Shown: positions 1 through 10,559, counted from the first letter of the stretch. The stretch: 64,000 nt of DNA from Pseudomonas chlororaphis (GCF_001921865.1 NZ_MSCT01000005.1:437001-501000); one strand, 5' to 3'. Notes: generated by a model not told the origin, from the letters alone. A program made the numbers and translations.

Positions 1-1
1 C

Positions 2-1075
<1,074 letters not shown>

Positions 1076-1083
1076 AGAATCCA

Positions 1084-1106
1084 CGCCGGCAGCCATGCCG
1101 GCGTTT
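1084..1106 (+). terminator. Probable terminator after ffh
   Basis: An 8-bp GC-rich perfect stem (CGCCGGCA / TGCCGGCG, loop GCCA) starts 9 bp after the ffh stop and is followed by a short TTT tract. The weak T-run makes it a moderate intrinsic-terminator candidate. Confidence 0.5.
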
Positions 1107-1223
1107 CCCGCGGGGACGCGGGACCTCCAGCAAACCCGCGTTTGGCGGGAGCTGACCCGCCGTTGTTGCCAACGGCCCTATAGCAAATCTGAGTGGCAGC
1201 CGATAGGCGCCGGAAAAAGTCAT

Positions 1224-1251
1224 TTGCAAAAGTCCGGATATTCCTTAGAAT
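1224..1251 (+). promoter_or_regulatory. Sigma70-type promoter of the rpsP operon
   Basis: TTGCAA at 1224-1229 and TAGAAT at 1246-1251 are separated by 16 bp and lie about 70 bp upstream of rpsP. Both boxes match the housekeeping consensus well, and the position between the ffh terminator-like hairpin and rpsP fits a ribosomal-protein operon promoter. This is inferred from sequence only. Confidence 0.6.
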
Positions 1252-1323
1252 ATGCGGCCTTTCGGGCACCCATGCCCGCTGTGCATTTAGATTTGCAGCA
1301 CCGACTACAGGAACGATGTTCAC

Positions 1324-1575
1324 ATGCTAACAATCCGTCTTGCCCTTGGCGGCTCCAAAAAGCGCCCGTTTTACCACTTGACCGTGACCGACAGCCGCAA
1401 CCCACGCGACGGTTCGCACAAGGAACAAGTTGGCTTCTTCAACCCGATCGCTCGTGGTCAAGAAGTCCGCCTGTCCGTGAACCAAGAGCGCGTAGCCTAC
1501 TGGCTGAGCGTTGGTGCACAACCATCTGAGCGTGTTGCTCAGCTGTTGAAGGAATCGGCCAAGGCTGCAGCCTGA
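1324..1575 (+). CDS. rpsP: 30S ribosomal protein S16
   Basis: Small-subunit ribosomal protein bS16, needed for 30S assembly. The 83-residue product has the usual family length, begins [19 protein letters not shown] and contains the typical NPRDG and VGFFNP segments. The ATG start follows GGAACGATGTTCAC, which gives a weak ribosome site. It is the first gene of the rpsP-rimM-trmD-rplS operon, and rimM begins 5 bp after its stop. A housekeeping-type promoter lies at 1224-1251. Confidence 0.98.
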   Translation: MLTIRLALGGSKKRPFYHLTVTDSRNPRDGSHKEQVGFFNPIARGQEVRLSVNQERVAYWLSVGAQPSERVAQLLKESAKAAA

Positions 1576-1580
1576 AGCCT

Positions 1581-2117
1581 ATGAACGCGACGCCTGCTCC
1601 TGCTGATGATTTGATCGTTATCGGCAAAATCTATTCTGTTCACGGCGTTCGCGGCGAAGTGAAGGTTTATTCCTTTACTGATCCGATTAAAAACCTGTTG
1701 GATTACAAAACCTGGACGCTCAAGCGCGAAGGTAGCGTGAAACAGGTTGAGCTGGTCAGCGGACGCGGGAATGAAAAATTCCTGGTCGCAAAGCTCAAGG
1801 GTCTCGACGATCGTGAAGAAGCGCGTCTTCTGGCCGGTTATGAGATCTGCGTGCCGCGCAACCTGTTCCCTGAACTGACCGACGGCGAGTACTACTGGTA
1901 CCAGCTGCAAGGTCTCAAGGTCATCGACACTCACGGACAATTGTTCGGGAAGATCGATCACCTGCTGGAGACCGGCTCGAACGATGTAATGGTGGTCAAG
2001 CCTTGCGCTGGCAGCCTGGATGATCGCGAACGCCTGTTGCCCTATACCGAGCAATGCGTGTTGGCCGTCGACTTGGCCGCGGGCGAGATGAAGGTGGAAT
2101 GGGATGCGGACTTCTAA
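1581..2117 (+). CDS. rimM: 16S rRNA processing protein RimM
   Basis: Ribosome maturation factor that binds S19 in the 30S head and assists late 16S rRNA processing. The 178-residue protein has the N-terminal RimM barrel ([20 protein letters not shown], about residues 10-95) and a C-terminal PRC-barrel ([11 protein letters not shown] to the end). It sits between rpsP (5 bp upstream) and trmD, whose GTG start lies 2 bp after the rimM stop. This tight spacing is consistent with translational coupling in the operon. Confidence 0.97.
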   Translation: MNATPAPADDLIVIGKIYSVHGVRGEVKVYSFTDPIKNLLDYKTWTLKREGSVKQVELVSGRGNEKFLVAKLKGLDDREEARLLAGYEICVPRNLFPELTDGEYYWYQLQGLKVIDTHGQLFGKIDHLLETGSNDVMVVKPCAGSLDDRERLLPYTEQCVLAVDLAAGEMKVEWDADF

Positions 2118-2119
2118 GC

Positions 2120-2872
2120 GTGGCTAACTTGCGCGTAGAAGTGATCAGTTTGTTTCCCGAGATGTTTTCCGCCATCAGCGACTACGGCATAACCAGCCGC
2201 GCGGTGAAGCAGGGGCTGTTGCAGCTGACCTGTTGGAATCCGCGAGACTACACCACGGATCGACATCACACTGTGGACGATCGCCCATTTGGCGGTGGCC
2301 CGGGCATGGTGATGAAGATCAAGCCCCTGGAAGATGCTCTGGTTCAGGCCAGGCAGGCAGCCGGGGAGGGCGCGAAGGTGATCTACCTGTCGCCCCAGGG
2401 CCGCAAACTGACTCAGTCGGCGGTTCGCGAGTTGGCGAATGAGGATGCATTGATCCTGATTGCCGGTCGTTATGAAGGCATTGACGAGCGTTTTATTGAT
2501 GCTCATGTCGATGAAGAGTGGTCGATTGGCGACTATGTACTCTCCGGTGGCGAGCTGCCGGCGATGGTCCTGATCGATGCGGTTACGCGACTGCTGCCTG
2601 GAGCTTTAGGGCATGCAGATTCCGCGGAGGAAGATTCCTTCACGGATGGTCTGCTGGATTGCCCGCACTACACCCGACCGGAGGTGTATGCGGATCAGCG
2701 TGTTCCCGACGTGTTGCTAAGTGGCAACCATGCACACATCCGGCGTTGGCGTTTGCAGCAGTCCCTTGGTCGGACCTACGAACGACGCGCCGATCTTCTG
2801 GAAAGCCGCTCGCTTTCTGGAGAAGAGAAGAAGCTGCTCGAGGAATACATCCGCGAGCGGGACGATAGTTAA
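2120..2872 (+). CDS. trmD: tRNA (guanine-N1-)-methyltransferase TrmD
   Basis: SAM-dependent SPOUT (knotted) methyltransferase that makes m1G37 in tRNAs reading CNN codons and so prevents +1 frameshifting. I chose the GTG at 2120 ([16 protein letters not shown]), 2 bp after rimM, because it gives the usual 250 residues. A longer in-frame opening back to 2054 lies inside rimM. Visible family motifs are [12 protein letters not shown], the knot segment [14 protein letters not shown] and the [13 protein letters not shown] region. It is third in the operon, followed by rplS after 45 bp. Confidence 0.97.
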   Translation: MANLRVEVISLFPEMFSAISDYGITSRAVKQGLLQLTCWNPRDYTTDRHHTVDDRPFGGGPGMVMKIKPLEDALVQARQAAGEGAKVIYLSPQGRKLTQSAVRELANEDALILIAGRYEGIDERFIDAHVDEEWSIGDYVLSGGELPAMVLIDAVTRLLPGALGHADSAEEDSFTDGLLDCPHYTRPEVYADQRVPDVLLSGNHAHIRRWRLQQSLGRTYERRADLLESRSLSGEEKKLLEEYIRERDDS

Positions 2873-2917
2873 CAACGTATCGATGGTAGATCCGACGATT
2901 TACCTTAGGAGCACAGC

Positions 2918-3268
2918 ATGACCAACAAAATCATCCTTGCACTCGAAGCAGAGCAGATGACCAAAGAGATCCCAGCCTTTGCCCCGGGCGACACCATTGT
3001 CGTTCAGGTGAAAGTGAAGGAAGGCGATCGTTCCCGTCTGCAAGCGTTCGAAGGCGTTGTCATCGCCAAGCGTAACCGCGGCGTGAACAGTGCATTCACC
3101 GTTCGTAAAATCTCCAACGGTGTTGGCGTAGAGCGTACTTTCCAGACCTACAGCCCGCAAATCGACAGCATGGCTGTCAAGCGTCGCGGCGACGTACGTA
3201 AAGCCAAGCTGTACTACCTGCGCGACCTGTCGGGTAAAGCAGCTCGCATCAAGGAAAAACTGGCTTAA
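2918..3268 (+). CDS. rplS: 50S ribosomal protein L19
   Basis: Large-subunit protein bL19, located at the 30S-50S interface. The 116-residue product is of normal length, starting [14 protein letters not shown] and carrying the family signature [16 protein letters not shown] near the C terminus. AGGAG lies 7-8 bp upstream of the ATG. It is last in the rpsP-rimM-trmD-rplS operon and is followed within 20 bp by a strong intrinsic terminator. Confidence 0.98.
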   Translation: MTNKIILALEAEQMTKEIPAFAPGDTIVVQVKVKEGDRSRLQAFEGVVIAKRNRGVNSAFTVRKISNGVGVERTFQTYSPQIDSMAVKRRGDVRKAKLYYLRDLSGKAARIKEKLA

Positions 3269-3286
3269 GTCCAGCTTCCGATGCAG

Positions 3287-3315
3287 AAAAAAGCAGCCTA
3301 CGGGCTGCTTTTTTG
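3287..3315 (+). terminator. Intrinsic terminator of the rpsP-rplS operon
   Basis: A-rich 5' arm AAAAAAGCAGCC and 3' arm GGCTGCTTTTTT form a 12-bp stem around a TACG loop, ending in a T-run. It lies 18 bp after the rplS stop and is a textbook Rho-independent terminator. Confidence 0.93.
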
Positions 3316-3359
3316 TTGTCCGTCATTTATCCCCGAAGTGTGTTTCAGGCAGTAGAACC

Positions 3360-3773
3360 ATGAATTCCCGCGAGCAAGAAATCCAGCGCCGCACCGAGCT
3401 CTCGGTGACCCGCGTGACCAAGGCGGTATTCCCGTCGACCACCAATCATCACAACACCCTGTTCGGCGGCACGGCGCTGGCCTGGATGGACGAAGTGTCG
3501 TTCATCGCCGCCACGCGTTTCTGCCGGTTGCCGCTGGTGACCGTGTCCACCGACCGGATCGACTTCAACCACCCGATTGCCGCGGGCTCCATCGTCGAGC
3601 TGGTGGGAAGGGTGGTGAAGGTCGGCAACACCAGCCTCAAGGTCGAGGTCGAGGTGTTCGTCGAAAGCATGAGCTGCGACGGGCGGGAGAAGGCCATTCA
3701 CGGCCTATTCAGCTTTGTCGCCATCGACGGCGACAAGCGCCCGGTGCCAGTGCTACCGGGCTTCGCCGACTGA
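3360..3773 (+). CDS. Acyl-CoA thioesterase (hotdog fold, YciA-like)
   Basis: Cytoplasmic hotdog-fold thioesterase expected to hydrolyse acyl-CoA to free acid and CoA. The 137-residue single-domain protein shows the 4HBT pattern: NTLFGGTALAWMDEVSFIAA (residues about 36-55, with the catalytic acidic residue in MDE) and the strand VSTDRIDFNHPI. It is monocistronic between the rplS terminator and the convergent antiporter gene. Family assignment is firm; the chain-length preference cannot be read from sequence. Confidence 0.85.
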   Translation: MNSREQEIQRRTELSVTRVTKAVFPSTTNHHNTLFGGTALAWMDEVSFIAATRFCRLPLVTVSTDRIDFNHPIAAGSIVELVGRVVKVGNTSLKVEVEVFVESMSCDGREKAIHGLFSFVAIDGDKRPVPVLPGFAD

Positions 3774-3774
3774 T

Positions 3775-3797
3775 TGTAGGGGCGAGCTTGCTGGCGA
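3775..3797. repeat. Single REP-like half element
   Basis: TGTAGGGGCGAGCTTGCTGGCGA resembles the REP unit seen as a pair at 21695-21756 (TGTAGGAGCGAGCTTGCTCGCGA) with a few substitutions. It fills the gap between two convergent genes. Confidence 0.6.
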
Positions 3798-3803
3798 TGC
3801 CCT

Positions 3804-5612
3804 TCAACCCGCCGCCGTGTCCTTCTGAATCAACGCCACCAGGGTCCAGCCCGCTCCGGGTTTGAAGGCGCTATCCGACGTCACCACATGCACCCAGCCG
3901 CTGTTGTCGCGGGCGAACAGCAGGGTCGCTCGTTCGCCATGCAGCGCCTGGTAGTCCTCCCAGCTAAAACCTTCGGTCAGGTTGGTGCTGTACAGCTCCG
4001 CGCCCTGGCCCAGCAGGCTGGCCAGCTTGCTATAGGACAGGGTCTCGTTGCCCAGCAGGTGCCCGCGGTGTTCGTGGCTGGTGCGGTGTTTGTCGGTACG
4101 CCGGCTTTCCTGGCTGTTGGCCAGGGCAAACAGGCGCTGATGGCCGAAGTCGTGGCGAAAACGCATGGAGGCCAGGGTGTTCAGCTCGCCGGAGGGCGAT
4201 AGCGCCAGCAGATGGCCAAGCCCCACGAGGTCCAGATGGGCGTCGGCGTGCTGCGACGCCGGGTTGCCGAAGTAGGTCGGCAGGCCGTCCATGCGCGCGG
4301 CGCGAATGTTTTCCCAGCTGGAGTCGGTCAACAGCACGCGGCTACCCAACTGTTGCAGCGCCTTGCCGATGGCGCGGGCCGGGGCGTTGGCGCCGACGAT
4401 CAGGAAGCCGCTCGGCGCCGGTTCCGCGACCTTCAGCAAGCGTGCCAGGGGGCGGGCGGTGGCGCTTTGCAGCACCACGGTGCCGATGATCACCGCAAAG
4501 GTCAGCGGCACCAGCAGCAGCGCGCCTTCGTGGCCGGCCTGGTCCAGGCGGATGGCGAAGATCGCCGAGACGGCGGCGGCGACAATGCCCCGCGGCGCGA
4601 TCCAGGCCAGCAAGGCGCGCTCGCGCCAGCTCAGGTTGGAACCGGCGGTGGACAACAGCACGTTCAACGGCCGGGCGACGAATTGGATCACCAGCAACAG
4701 GATCAGCACCAGCGGCCCGAGGGCAATCAGGGCGACCAGGTCCAGGCGTGCCGCCAGCAGGATGAACAGGCCGGAAATCAGCAGCACGCTGAGGTTTTCC
4801 TTGAAGTGCAGGATATGCCGTACGTCGACGTCCTTCATGTTGGCCATCCACATGCCCATCAAGGTCACTGCCAGCAGGCCGGACTCATGCATCACCTGGT
4901 TGGCGCCGATGAAAATGCCCAATACCGAGGCCAGGGTGGCCAGGTTATGCAGGTACTCCGGCAGCCACTGGCGACGCATGACGCTGCCCAGCAGCCAGCC
5001 GCCGACAATGCCGAACAGGCTGCCGCACAGGATCACCCCGCCGAAGGTCAGCAGGCTGTGCTGCAGGCCCTGGCCCTCGGCGCTGGCGATGATGAAGCTG
5101 TAGACCACCACCGCCAGCAGGGCGCCGATCGGGTCGATGACGATGCCTTCCCAGCGCAGGATGTTGGCGATCGATGCCTTGGGTCGCACCACGCGCAGCA
5201 TGGGCACGATCACCGTGGGCCCGGTGACCAGGGTCAGGGTGCCGAACAGCAGTGCCAGCAGCCAGTCGAAGCCCAGCAGCCAATGGGTGGCCAGGGTGAT
5301 CACGGCCCAGGTCGAAAGCGCGCCGACGGTCACCAGCCGGTGCACCACCTTGCCGATCTCGCGCCATTCCGAGAGGTGCAGGGTCAGGCTGCCCTCGAAC
5401 AGGATCAAGGCCACGGCCAGCGATACCAGGGGCATCAGCAGCGGTCCGAACAGCTCCTGAGGGTCGAGCCAGCCGAGCACCGGGCCGGCGAGAATCCCGC
5501 TCAACAGCAGGAACAGAATGGCCGGCAATTTCAGGCGCCAGGCCAGCCATTGGCAGCCCACAGCCGCCACGCCGATGCCGCCAAAGGCCAACAGAATCTG
5601 TTGTTCGTTCAT
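3804..5612 (-). CDS. Cation:proton antiporter with C-terminal nucleotide-binding domain
   Basis: Inner-membrane monovalent-cation/proton antiporter of the CPA1-type Na_H_exchanger family. The 602-residue protein has about 12 hydrophobic segments over residues 1-390 (for example ILFLLLSGILAGPVLGWL near the N terminus). A cytoplasmic TrkA-N/Rossmann-like region starts at about residue 400 (FLIVGANAPARAIGKAL), and a smaller C-terminal domain follows. Substrate ion (Na+, K+) is not decidable from sequence. It is divergent from xerD and convergent with the thioesterase. The long plus-strand reading frames over this gene are codon-bias artefacts. Confidence 0.88.
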   Translation of the reverse strand: MNEQQILLAFGGIGVAAVGCQWLAWRLKLPAILFLLLSGILAGPVLGWLDPQELFGPLLMPLVSLAVALILFEGSLTLHLSEWREIGKVVHRLVTVGALSTWAVITLATHWLLGFDWLLALLFGTLTLVTGPTVIVPMLRVVRPKASIANILRWEGIVIDPIGALLAVVVYSFIIASAEGQGLQHSLLTFGGVILCGSLFGIVGGWLLGSVMRRQWLPEYLHNLATLASVLGIFIGANQVMHESGLLAVTLMGMWMANMKDVDVRHILHFKENLSVLLISGLFILLAARLDLVALIALGPLVLILLLVIQFVARPLNVLLSTAGSNLSWRERALLAWIAPRGIVAAAVSAIFAIRLDQAGHEGALLLVPLTFAVIIGTVVLQSATARPLARLLKVAEPAPSGFLIVGANAPARAIGKALQQLGSRVLLTDSSWENIRAARMDGLPTYFGNPASQHADAHLDLVGLGHLLALSPSGELNTLASMRFRHDFGHQRLFALANSQESRRTDKHRTSHEHRGHLLGNETLSYSKLASLLGQGAELYSTNLTEGFSWEDYQALHGERATLLFARDNSGWVHVVTSDSAFKPGAGWTLVALIQKDTAAG

Positions 5613-5718
5613 TGAAGCTCCCTGTTCCTTGAAATTGCGGGCTATGAAAGACTAACGACCCTGCGCACAGTTCACTATTTTTTCTTGCGTCGCCCATGGC
5701 GGCGCTTTTCGAGTATTT

Positions 5719-6615
5719 ATGCCCGCCATCGACCACCCTCTGATCGACCGTTTCCTCGATGCGCTCTGGCTGGAAAAGGGCCTCTCGGACAACACCCGGG
5801 AGGCGTATCGCAGCGATCTGGCGTTGTTCAACGGTTGGCTGCAGGAGCGGGGGCTGGAGCTGCCGAACGCGGGCCGCGAGCTGATTCTCGACCACCTCGC
5901 CTGGCGCCTGGAACAAGCCTACAAGCCGCGTTCGACGGCGCGCTTTCTCTCCGGCGCGCGCGGGTTCTATCGTTATCTGCTGCGGGAAAAACTGATTGCC
6001 GTCGACCCCACCCTGCAAGTCGATATGCCGCAACTGGGGCGGCCGTTGCCCAAGTCCCTGTCGGAGGCCGATGTCGAGGCCCTGCTGGCGGCGCCCGACC
6101 TGAGCGAGGCCATCGGCCAGCGCGACCGGGCCATGCTCGAAGTGCTGTATGCCTGCGGCCTGCGGGTCACCGAACTGGTCAGCCTGACCCTGGAGCAGGT
6201 CAACTTGCGCCAGGGCGTGCTGCGGGTGATGGGCAAGGGCAGCAAGGAGCGCCTGGTGCCAATGGGCGAGGAGGCGATTGTCTGGGTCGAGCGCTATATG
6301 CGCGACGGCCGCGGCGAGCTGCTCGGCGGGCGCCCCAGCGATGTGCTGTTCCCCAGCCTGCGCGGCGAGCAGATGACCCGCCAGACGTTCTGGCACCGGA
6401 TCAAGCACCAGGCCAAGGTCGCCGGGATCGGCAAGTCGCTGTCGCCGCATACGTTGCGTCACGCCTTCGCCACCCATCTGCTGAACCATGGCGCCGACCT
6501 GCGGGTGGTGCAGATGCTGCTCGGCCACAGCGATCTGTCGACCACCCAGATCTACACCCATGTCGCTCGCGCCCGCTTGCAGGACCTGCACGCCAAGCAC
6601 CATCCGCGCGGCTGA
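5719..6615 (+). CDS. xerD: Site-specific tyrosine recombinase XerD
   Basis: Works with XerC at the dif site to resolve chromosome dimers at division. The 298 residues equal the usual XerD length. The N-terminal SAM-like core-binding domain spans about 5-90, and the catalytic domain follows with Arg149 (CGLRVTEL), Lys in GKGSKERLVP, the HTLRHAFATHLL box, LGHSDLSTTQ, and the nucleophile Tyr279 in IYTHV. All active residues are present. It is followed by dsbC, a neighbourhood also seen in other proteobacteria. Confidence 0.96.
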   Translation: MPAIDHPLIDRFLDALWLEKGLSDNTREAYRSDLALFNGWLQERGLELPNAGRELILDHLAWRLEQAYKPRSTARFLSGARGFYRYLLREKLIAVDPTLQVDMPQLGRPLPKSLSEADVEALLAAPDLSEAIGQRDRAMLEVLYACGLRVTELVSLTLEQVNLRQGVLRVMGKGSKERLVPMGEEAIVWVERYMRDGRGELLGGRPSDVLFPSLRGEQMTRQTFWHRIKHQAKVAGIGKSLSPHTLRHAFATHLLNHGADLRVVQMLLGHSDLSTTQIYTHVARARLQDLHAKHHPRG

Positions 6616-6617
6616 GC

Positions 6618-6728
6618 CGTAGCCGCTGCCGAAGGCTGCGTTCGACTGTGCAGCAAGCGCGAGGCCTCGCAGACACTCCGTCATACCTGTTTACGACAGC
6701 TGCGCCGCCTCGCGGGCTCGGCAGCGGC
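6618..6728. repeat. Degenerate REP-like element between xerD and dsbC
   Basis: CGTAGCCGCTGCCGAAGGCTGCG at 6618-6640 matches the repeat arm found at 33381. A partial inverted partner (CTCGGCAGCGGC) lies around 6717-6728. The rest of this 291-bp gap shows no gene; a TAGGCT-like -10 box just before dsbC is the only other hint. Confidence 0.5.
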
Positions 6729-6906
6729 GACCAATGGCGAGGCTGGGAGGGCGACGTTGATCGGCCAATGGCCGGCTTGCGCGAGCCGGAGCCCGCCAGG
6801 CGGGCCTTATGTGGTAGGCTTTGCCGGTTTCTAAAGTGGGCGGTCATGACCCGGTATCCCATACGGGCGTTCTGACCGTCCCATTTGTCCGCCTCCAGGA
6901 GTTCCC

Positions 6907-7638
6907 ATGCGCGTGACCCAGATTTTCGCCGCCGCAGCCATTGCGTTGGTCAGCACCTTTGTCATGGCCGATGACGCCGCCGAAAAAGCCATTCGTAAAA
7001 GCCTTCAGGGCCTGCAGCTCGAGGTGCCGGTGGAAAGCATCAGCGCCAGCCCGCTGGCCGGCCTGTACGAAGTCAAACTCAAGGGCAGCCGCGTGCTGTA
7101 CGCCAGCGCCGACGGCCAGTTCGTGATGCAGGGCTACCTGTTCCAGCTCAAGGACGGCAAGCCGGTCAACCTGACCGAAAAGACCGAGCGCCTGGGCGTT
7201 GCCAAGCTGATCAACGGCATTCCGGTCACGGAAACCGTGGTTTATCCGGCCATTGGCGAAACCAAGACCCACATCACCGTCTTCACCGACACCACCTGCC
7301 CGTACTGCCACAAGCTGCACGCCGAAGTGCCCGAGCTGAACAAGATGGGCGTGGAAGTGCGTTATGTCGCCTTCCCGCGCCAGGGCCTGGGTTCGCCGGG
7401 CGACGAGCAGTTGCAGGCGGTCTGGTGTTCGGCCGACAAGAAAGCGGCGATGGACAAGATGGTCGACGGCAAGGAAATCAAGGCCGCCAAATGCGCCAAC
7501 CCGGTTTCCAAGCAATTCGCCCTGGGCCAGTCGATCGGGGTGAACGGTACGCCGGCCATCGTTTTGGCCGACGGCCAAGTGATTCCGGGCTACCAGCCTG
7601 CGCCGCAAGTCGCCAAACTGGCGCTGGGCGCGAAATAA
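6907..7638 (+). CDS. dsbC: Thiol:disulfide interchange protein DsbC
   Basis: Periplasmic disulfide isomerase that corrects wrongly paired cysteines and is kept reduced by DsbD. The 243 residues start with a Sec signal peptide (MRVTQIFAAAAIALVSTFVMA), then an N-terminal dimerisation domain (about 25-85) and a thioredoxin fold with the active site CPYC at residues 131-134. A second conserved Cys pair lies further on (VWCSADK and KAAKCANP). AGGAG precedes the ATG. It lies downstream of xerD and upstream of hom. Confidence 0.96.
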   Translation: MRVTQIFAAAAIALVSTFVMADDAAEKAIRKSLQGLQLEVPVESISASPLAGLYEVKLKGSRVLYASADGQFVMQGYLFQLKDGKPVNLTEKTERLGVAKLINGIPVTETVVYPAIGETKTHITVFTDTTCPYCHKLHAEVPELNKMGVEVRYVAFPRQGLGSPGDEQLQAVWCSADKKAAMDKMVDGKEIKAAKCANPVSKQFALGQSIGVNGTPAIVLADGQVIPGYQPAPQVAKLALGAK

Positions 7639-7699
7639 TCCTGCGTCGTCCTTGACGATGCATGGCGCGGCGGTTGTGGCCGCCTCGCCATTAATAGAG

Positions 7700-7748
7700 A
7701 GCCGCGCGGTTTGCGGCTGTTTTCCACGGCCGACCTAGTGTCGGCCGT
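7700..7748 (+). terminator. Tandem hairpins between dsbC and hom
   Basis: Two successive stem-loops occur. AGCCGC/GCGGCT (7700-7718) is followed by GTTTT. The 9-bp perfect stem ACGGCCGAC/GTCGGCCGT (7726-7748) is followed by TTC. The second ends 17 bp before the hom start codon, so it could act as a dsbC terminator or as a structure in the hom leader. The T-runs are short. Confidence 0.5.
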
Positions 7749-7765
7749 TTCATGGGGAGTTCAGA

Positions 7766-9070
7766 GTGAATCCGGTCAAAGTGGGCATCTGTGGGCTGGG
7801 TACCGTCGGTGGCGGTACCTTCAATGTACTTCAGCGCAACGCCGAGGAAATCGCTCGTCGTGCCGGGCGTGGAATCGAAGTGGCACAAATTGCCATGCGC
7901 ACGCCGAAGCCTCAGTTCCAAACGACCGGTATTGCGATTACCAACGATGTGTTCGAAGTGGCCACGAACCCTGAGATCGACATCGTGATAGAGCTGATGG
8001 GCGGCTATACCGTTGCCCGCGAGCTGGTACTCAAGGCCATCGAGAATGGCAAGCATGTGGTCACCGCCAACAAGGCGCTTATCGCCGTACACGGCAACGA
8101 AATTTTCGCCAAGGCCCGCGAGAAAGGCGTGATCGTGGCGTTCGAGGCGGCCGTGGCGGGCGGTATTCCGGTCATCAAGGCGATCCGCGAAGGCCTGTCG
8201 GCCAACCGTATCAACTGGGTGGCGGGCATCATCAACGGCACCGGTAACTTCATCCTTACCGAAATGCGCGAGAAGGGTCGCACCTTCGAAGACGTGCTGG
8301 CCGAAGCCCAGGCCCTGGGTTACGCCGAAGCCGATCCGACCTTCGACGTCGAAGGCATCGACGCGGCGCACAAGCTGACCATCCTGGCGTCCATCGCCTT
8401 CGGTATTCCGCTGCAGTTCGACAAGGCCTACACCGAAGGCATCACCAAGCTGACCACCGCCGATGTGAACTACGCCGAGGCCCTGGGCTATCGCATCAAG
8501 CACCTGGGCGTCGCCCGCCGTACCGAGGCCGGTATCGAGCTGCGCGTGCACCCGACGCTGATCCCGGCCGACCGCCTGATCGCCAACGTCAACGGGGTGA
8601 TGAACGCGGTGATGGTCAACGGCGACGCCGCGGGCTCGACCCTGTTCTACGGCGCTGGCGCCGGCATGGAGCCAACCGCGTCGTCGGTGATCGCCGACCT
8701 GGTGGACGTGGTTCGCGCCATGACCAGCGACCCGGAAAACCGCGTGCCGCACCTGGCTTTCCAGCCGGACTCGCTGTCGGCGCACCCGATCCTGCCGATC
8801 GAAGCCTGTGAAAGCGCCTACTACCTGCGCATCCAGGCCAAGGATCACCCGGGCGTGCTGGCCCAGGTGGCGAGCATCCTTTCGGAGCGCGGCATCAATA
8901 TCGAGTCGATCATGCAGAAAGAGGTCGAGGAGCACGACGGCCTGGTGCCGATGATCCTGCTGACTCACCGGGTGGTGGAACAACGCATCAACGATGCGAT
9001 CACCGCGCTGGAAGCCCTGCAGGGCGTGGTCGGTCCCGTCATGCGGATCCGCGTCGAGCACCTGAACTAA
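7766..9070 (+). CDS. hom: Homoserine dehydrogenase
   Basis: Reduces aspartate-semialdehyde to homoserine with NAD(P)H, the branch step toward threonine, isoleucine and methionine. The 434-residue protein starts at a GTG (7766) preceded by GGGGAG. It has the N-terminal nucleotide-binding motif GLGTVGGGTF, the catalytic region (VAGIINGTGNFI, EADPTFDVEGIDAAHK) and a C-terminal ACT domain from about residue 350 (KDHPGVLAQVASILSERGIN), which typically mediates threonine feedback. thrC follows after 57 bp, forming a hom-thrC unit. Confidence 0.97.
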   Translation: MNPVKVGICGLGTVGGGTFNVLQRNAEEIARRAGRGIEVAQIAMRTPKPQFQTTGIAITNDVFEVATNPEIDIVIELMGGYTVARELVLKAIENGKHVVTANKALIAVHGNEIFAKAREKGVIVAFEAAVAGGIPVIKAIREGLSANRINWVAGIINGTGNFILTEMREKGRTFEDVLAEAQALGYAEADPTFDVEGIDAAHKLTILASIAFGIPLQFDKAYTEGITKLTTADVNYAEALGYRIKHLGVARRTEAGIELRVHPTLIPADRLIANVNGVMNAVMVNGDAAGSTLFYGAGAGMEPTASSVIADLVDVVRAMTSDPENRVPHLAFQPDSLSAHPILPIEACESAYYLRIQAKDHPGVLAQVASILSERGINIESIMQKEVEEHDGLVPMILLTHRVVEQRINDAITALEALQGVVGPVMRIRVEHLN

Positions 9071-9127
9071 TTTTTCGTTGCGGGGGCCTCGTCCCCTGCT
9101 TGAGAACCCTTTTTAGAGGAGCCAGTC

Positions 9128-10537
9128 ATGCGTTACATCAGCACCCGCGGCCAGGCGCCGGCCCTGAATTTCGAAGACGTCCTGCTGGCCGGCCTGGCCA
9201 GCGACGGCGGCCTGTACGTGCCGGAAAACCTGCCACGCTTCACCCAGGAGGAAATCGCCTCCTGGGCTGGCCTGCCGTACCACGAGCTGGCGTTCCGGGT
9301 CATGCGTCCGTTCGTCACCGGCAGCATTCCGGACGCCGACTTCAAGAAGATCCTTGAAGAGACCTACGGCGTCTTCTCCCACAACGCCATCGCCCCGCTG
9401 CGCCAGCTGAACGGCAACGAGTGGGTCCTGGAGCTGTTCCACGGCCCGACCCTGGCGTTCAAGGACTTCGCCCTGCAACTGCTGGGTCGCCTGCTGGACT
9501 ACGTGCTGGAGAAGCGCGGCGAGCGTGTGGTGATCATCGGCGCCACCTCCGGCGACACCGGTTCGGCGGCCATCGAAGGCTGCAAGCGTTGCGACAACGT
9601 CGATATCTTCATCCTGCACCCGCACAATCGTGTGTCCGAAGTGCAGCGCCGGCAGATGACCACCATCCTGGGCGAGAACATCCACAACATCGCCATCGAA
9701 GGCAACTTCGACGACTGCCAGGAAATGGTCAAGGCCAGCTTCGCCGACCAGGGGTTCCTCAAGGGCACGCGCCTGGTGGCGGTGAACTCGATCAACTGGG
9801 CGCGGATCATGGCCCAGATCGTCTACTACTTCCACGCGGCCCTGCAGCTGGGCGGCCCGGCGCGTTCGGTGGCGTTCTCGGTACCGACCGGCAACTTCGG
9901 CGATATCTTCGCCGGCTACCTGGCACGCAACATGGGCCTGCCGATCAACCAGTTGATCGTCGCCACCAACCGCAACGACATCCTGCACCGCTTCATGAGC
10001 GGCAACCAGTACGTCAAGGAAACCCTGCACGCCACCCTGTCGCCGTCGATGGACATCATGGTCTCGTCGAACTTCGAGCGCCTGCTGTTCGACCTGCACG
10101 GCCGCAACGGCGCCGCGCTGGCCGGGCTGATGGATTCCTTCAAGCAAGGCGGCGGTTTCAGCGTCGAACAGGAACGCTGGACCGAAGCGCGCAAGCTGTT
10201 CGACTCCCTGGCCGTGGACGACGCGCAGACCTGCGAGACCATCGCCGAAGTCTTCGCCCAGACCGGCGAGGTGCTCGATCCGCACACCGCGATCGGCGTG
10301 AAAGCCGCCCGCGAGTGCCGCCGCAGCCTGGATATCCCGATGGTGGTGCTGGGTACCGCGCATCCGGTGAAATTCCCCGATGCGGTGGAGCAGGCCGGGG
10401 TCGGCAAGGCCCTGGAATTGCCGGCGCACCTGGCCGACCTGTTCCAGCGCGAGGAGCGCTGCACCGTCCTGGCCAACGACCTGAAGGCGGTCCAGGCCTT
10501 CGTCGGCCAGCACGGCAATCGCGGCAAACCGCTTTGA
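9128..10537 (+). CDS. thrC: Threonine synthase
   Basis: PLP enzyme converting O-phosphohomoserine to threonine. The 469-residue product has the threonine-synthase N-terminal segment (MRYISTRGQAPALNFEDVLL) and the PLP lysine Lys112 in PTLAFKDFALQ. The phosphate-binding GATSGDTGSAAIEG loop and PTGNFGDIFAGYLA segment are also present. GAGGAG lies upstream of the ATG. It is the second gene of the hom-thrC pair and is followed by a strong terminator. Confidence 0.97.
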   Translation: MRYISTRGQAPALNFEDVLLAGLASDGGLYVPENLPRFTQEEIASWAGLPYHELAFRVMRPFVTGSIPDADFKKILEETYGVFSHNAIAPLRQLNGNEWVLELFHGPTLAFKDFALQLLGRLLDYVLEKRGERVVIIGATSGDTGSAAIEGCKRCDNVDIFILHPHNRVSEVQRRQMTTILGENIHNIAIEGNFDDCQEMVKASFADQGFLKGTRLVAVNSINWARIMAQIVYYFHAALQLGGPARSVAFSVPTGNFGDIFAGYLARNMGLPINQLIVATNRNDILHRFMSGNQYVKETLHATLSPSMDIMVSSNFERLLFDLHGRNGAALAGLMDSFKQGGGFSVEQERWTEARKLFDSLAVDDAQTCETIAEVFAQTGEVLDPHTAIGVKAARECRRSLDIPMVVLGTAHPVKFPDAVEQAGVGKALELPAHLADLFQREERCTVLANDLKAVQAFVGQHGNRGKPL

Positions 10538-10559
10538 TCGAGTGACCTCGATCGAGTAC

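Noticed and set aside
4212..5615. A 467-codon plus-strand frame over the antiporter gene
   Set aside because: Composition is Gln/Gly/Asp/His-rich and without a domain, and it is exactly antisense to a well-conserved membrane protein. It is a codon-bias shadow.
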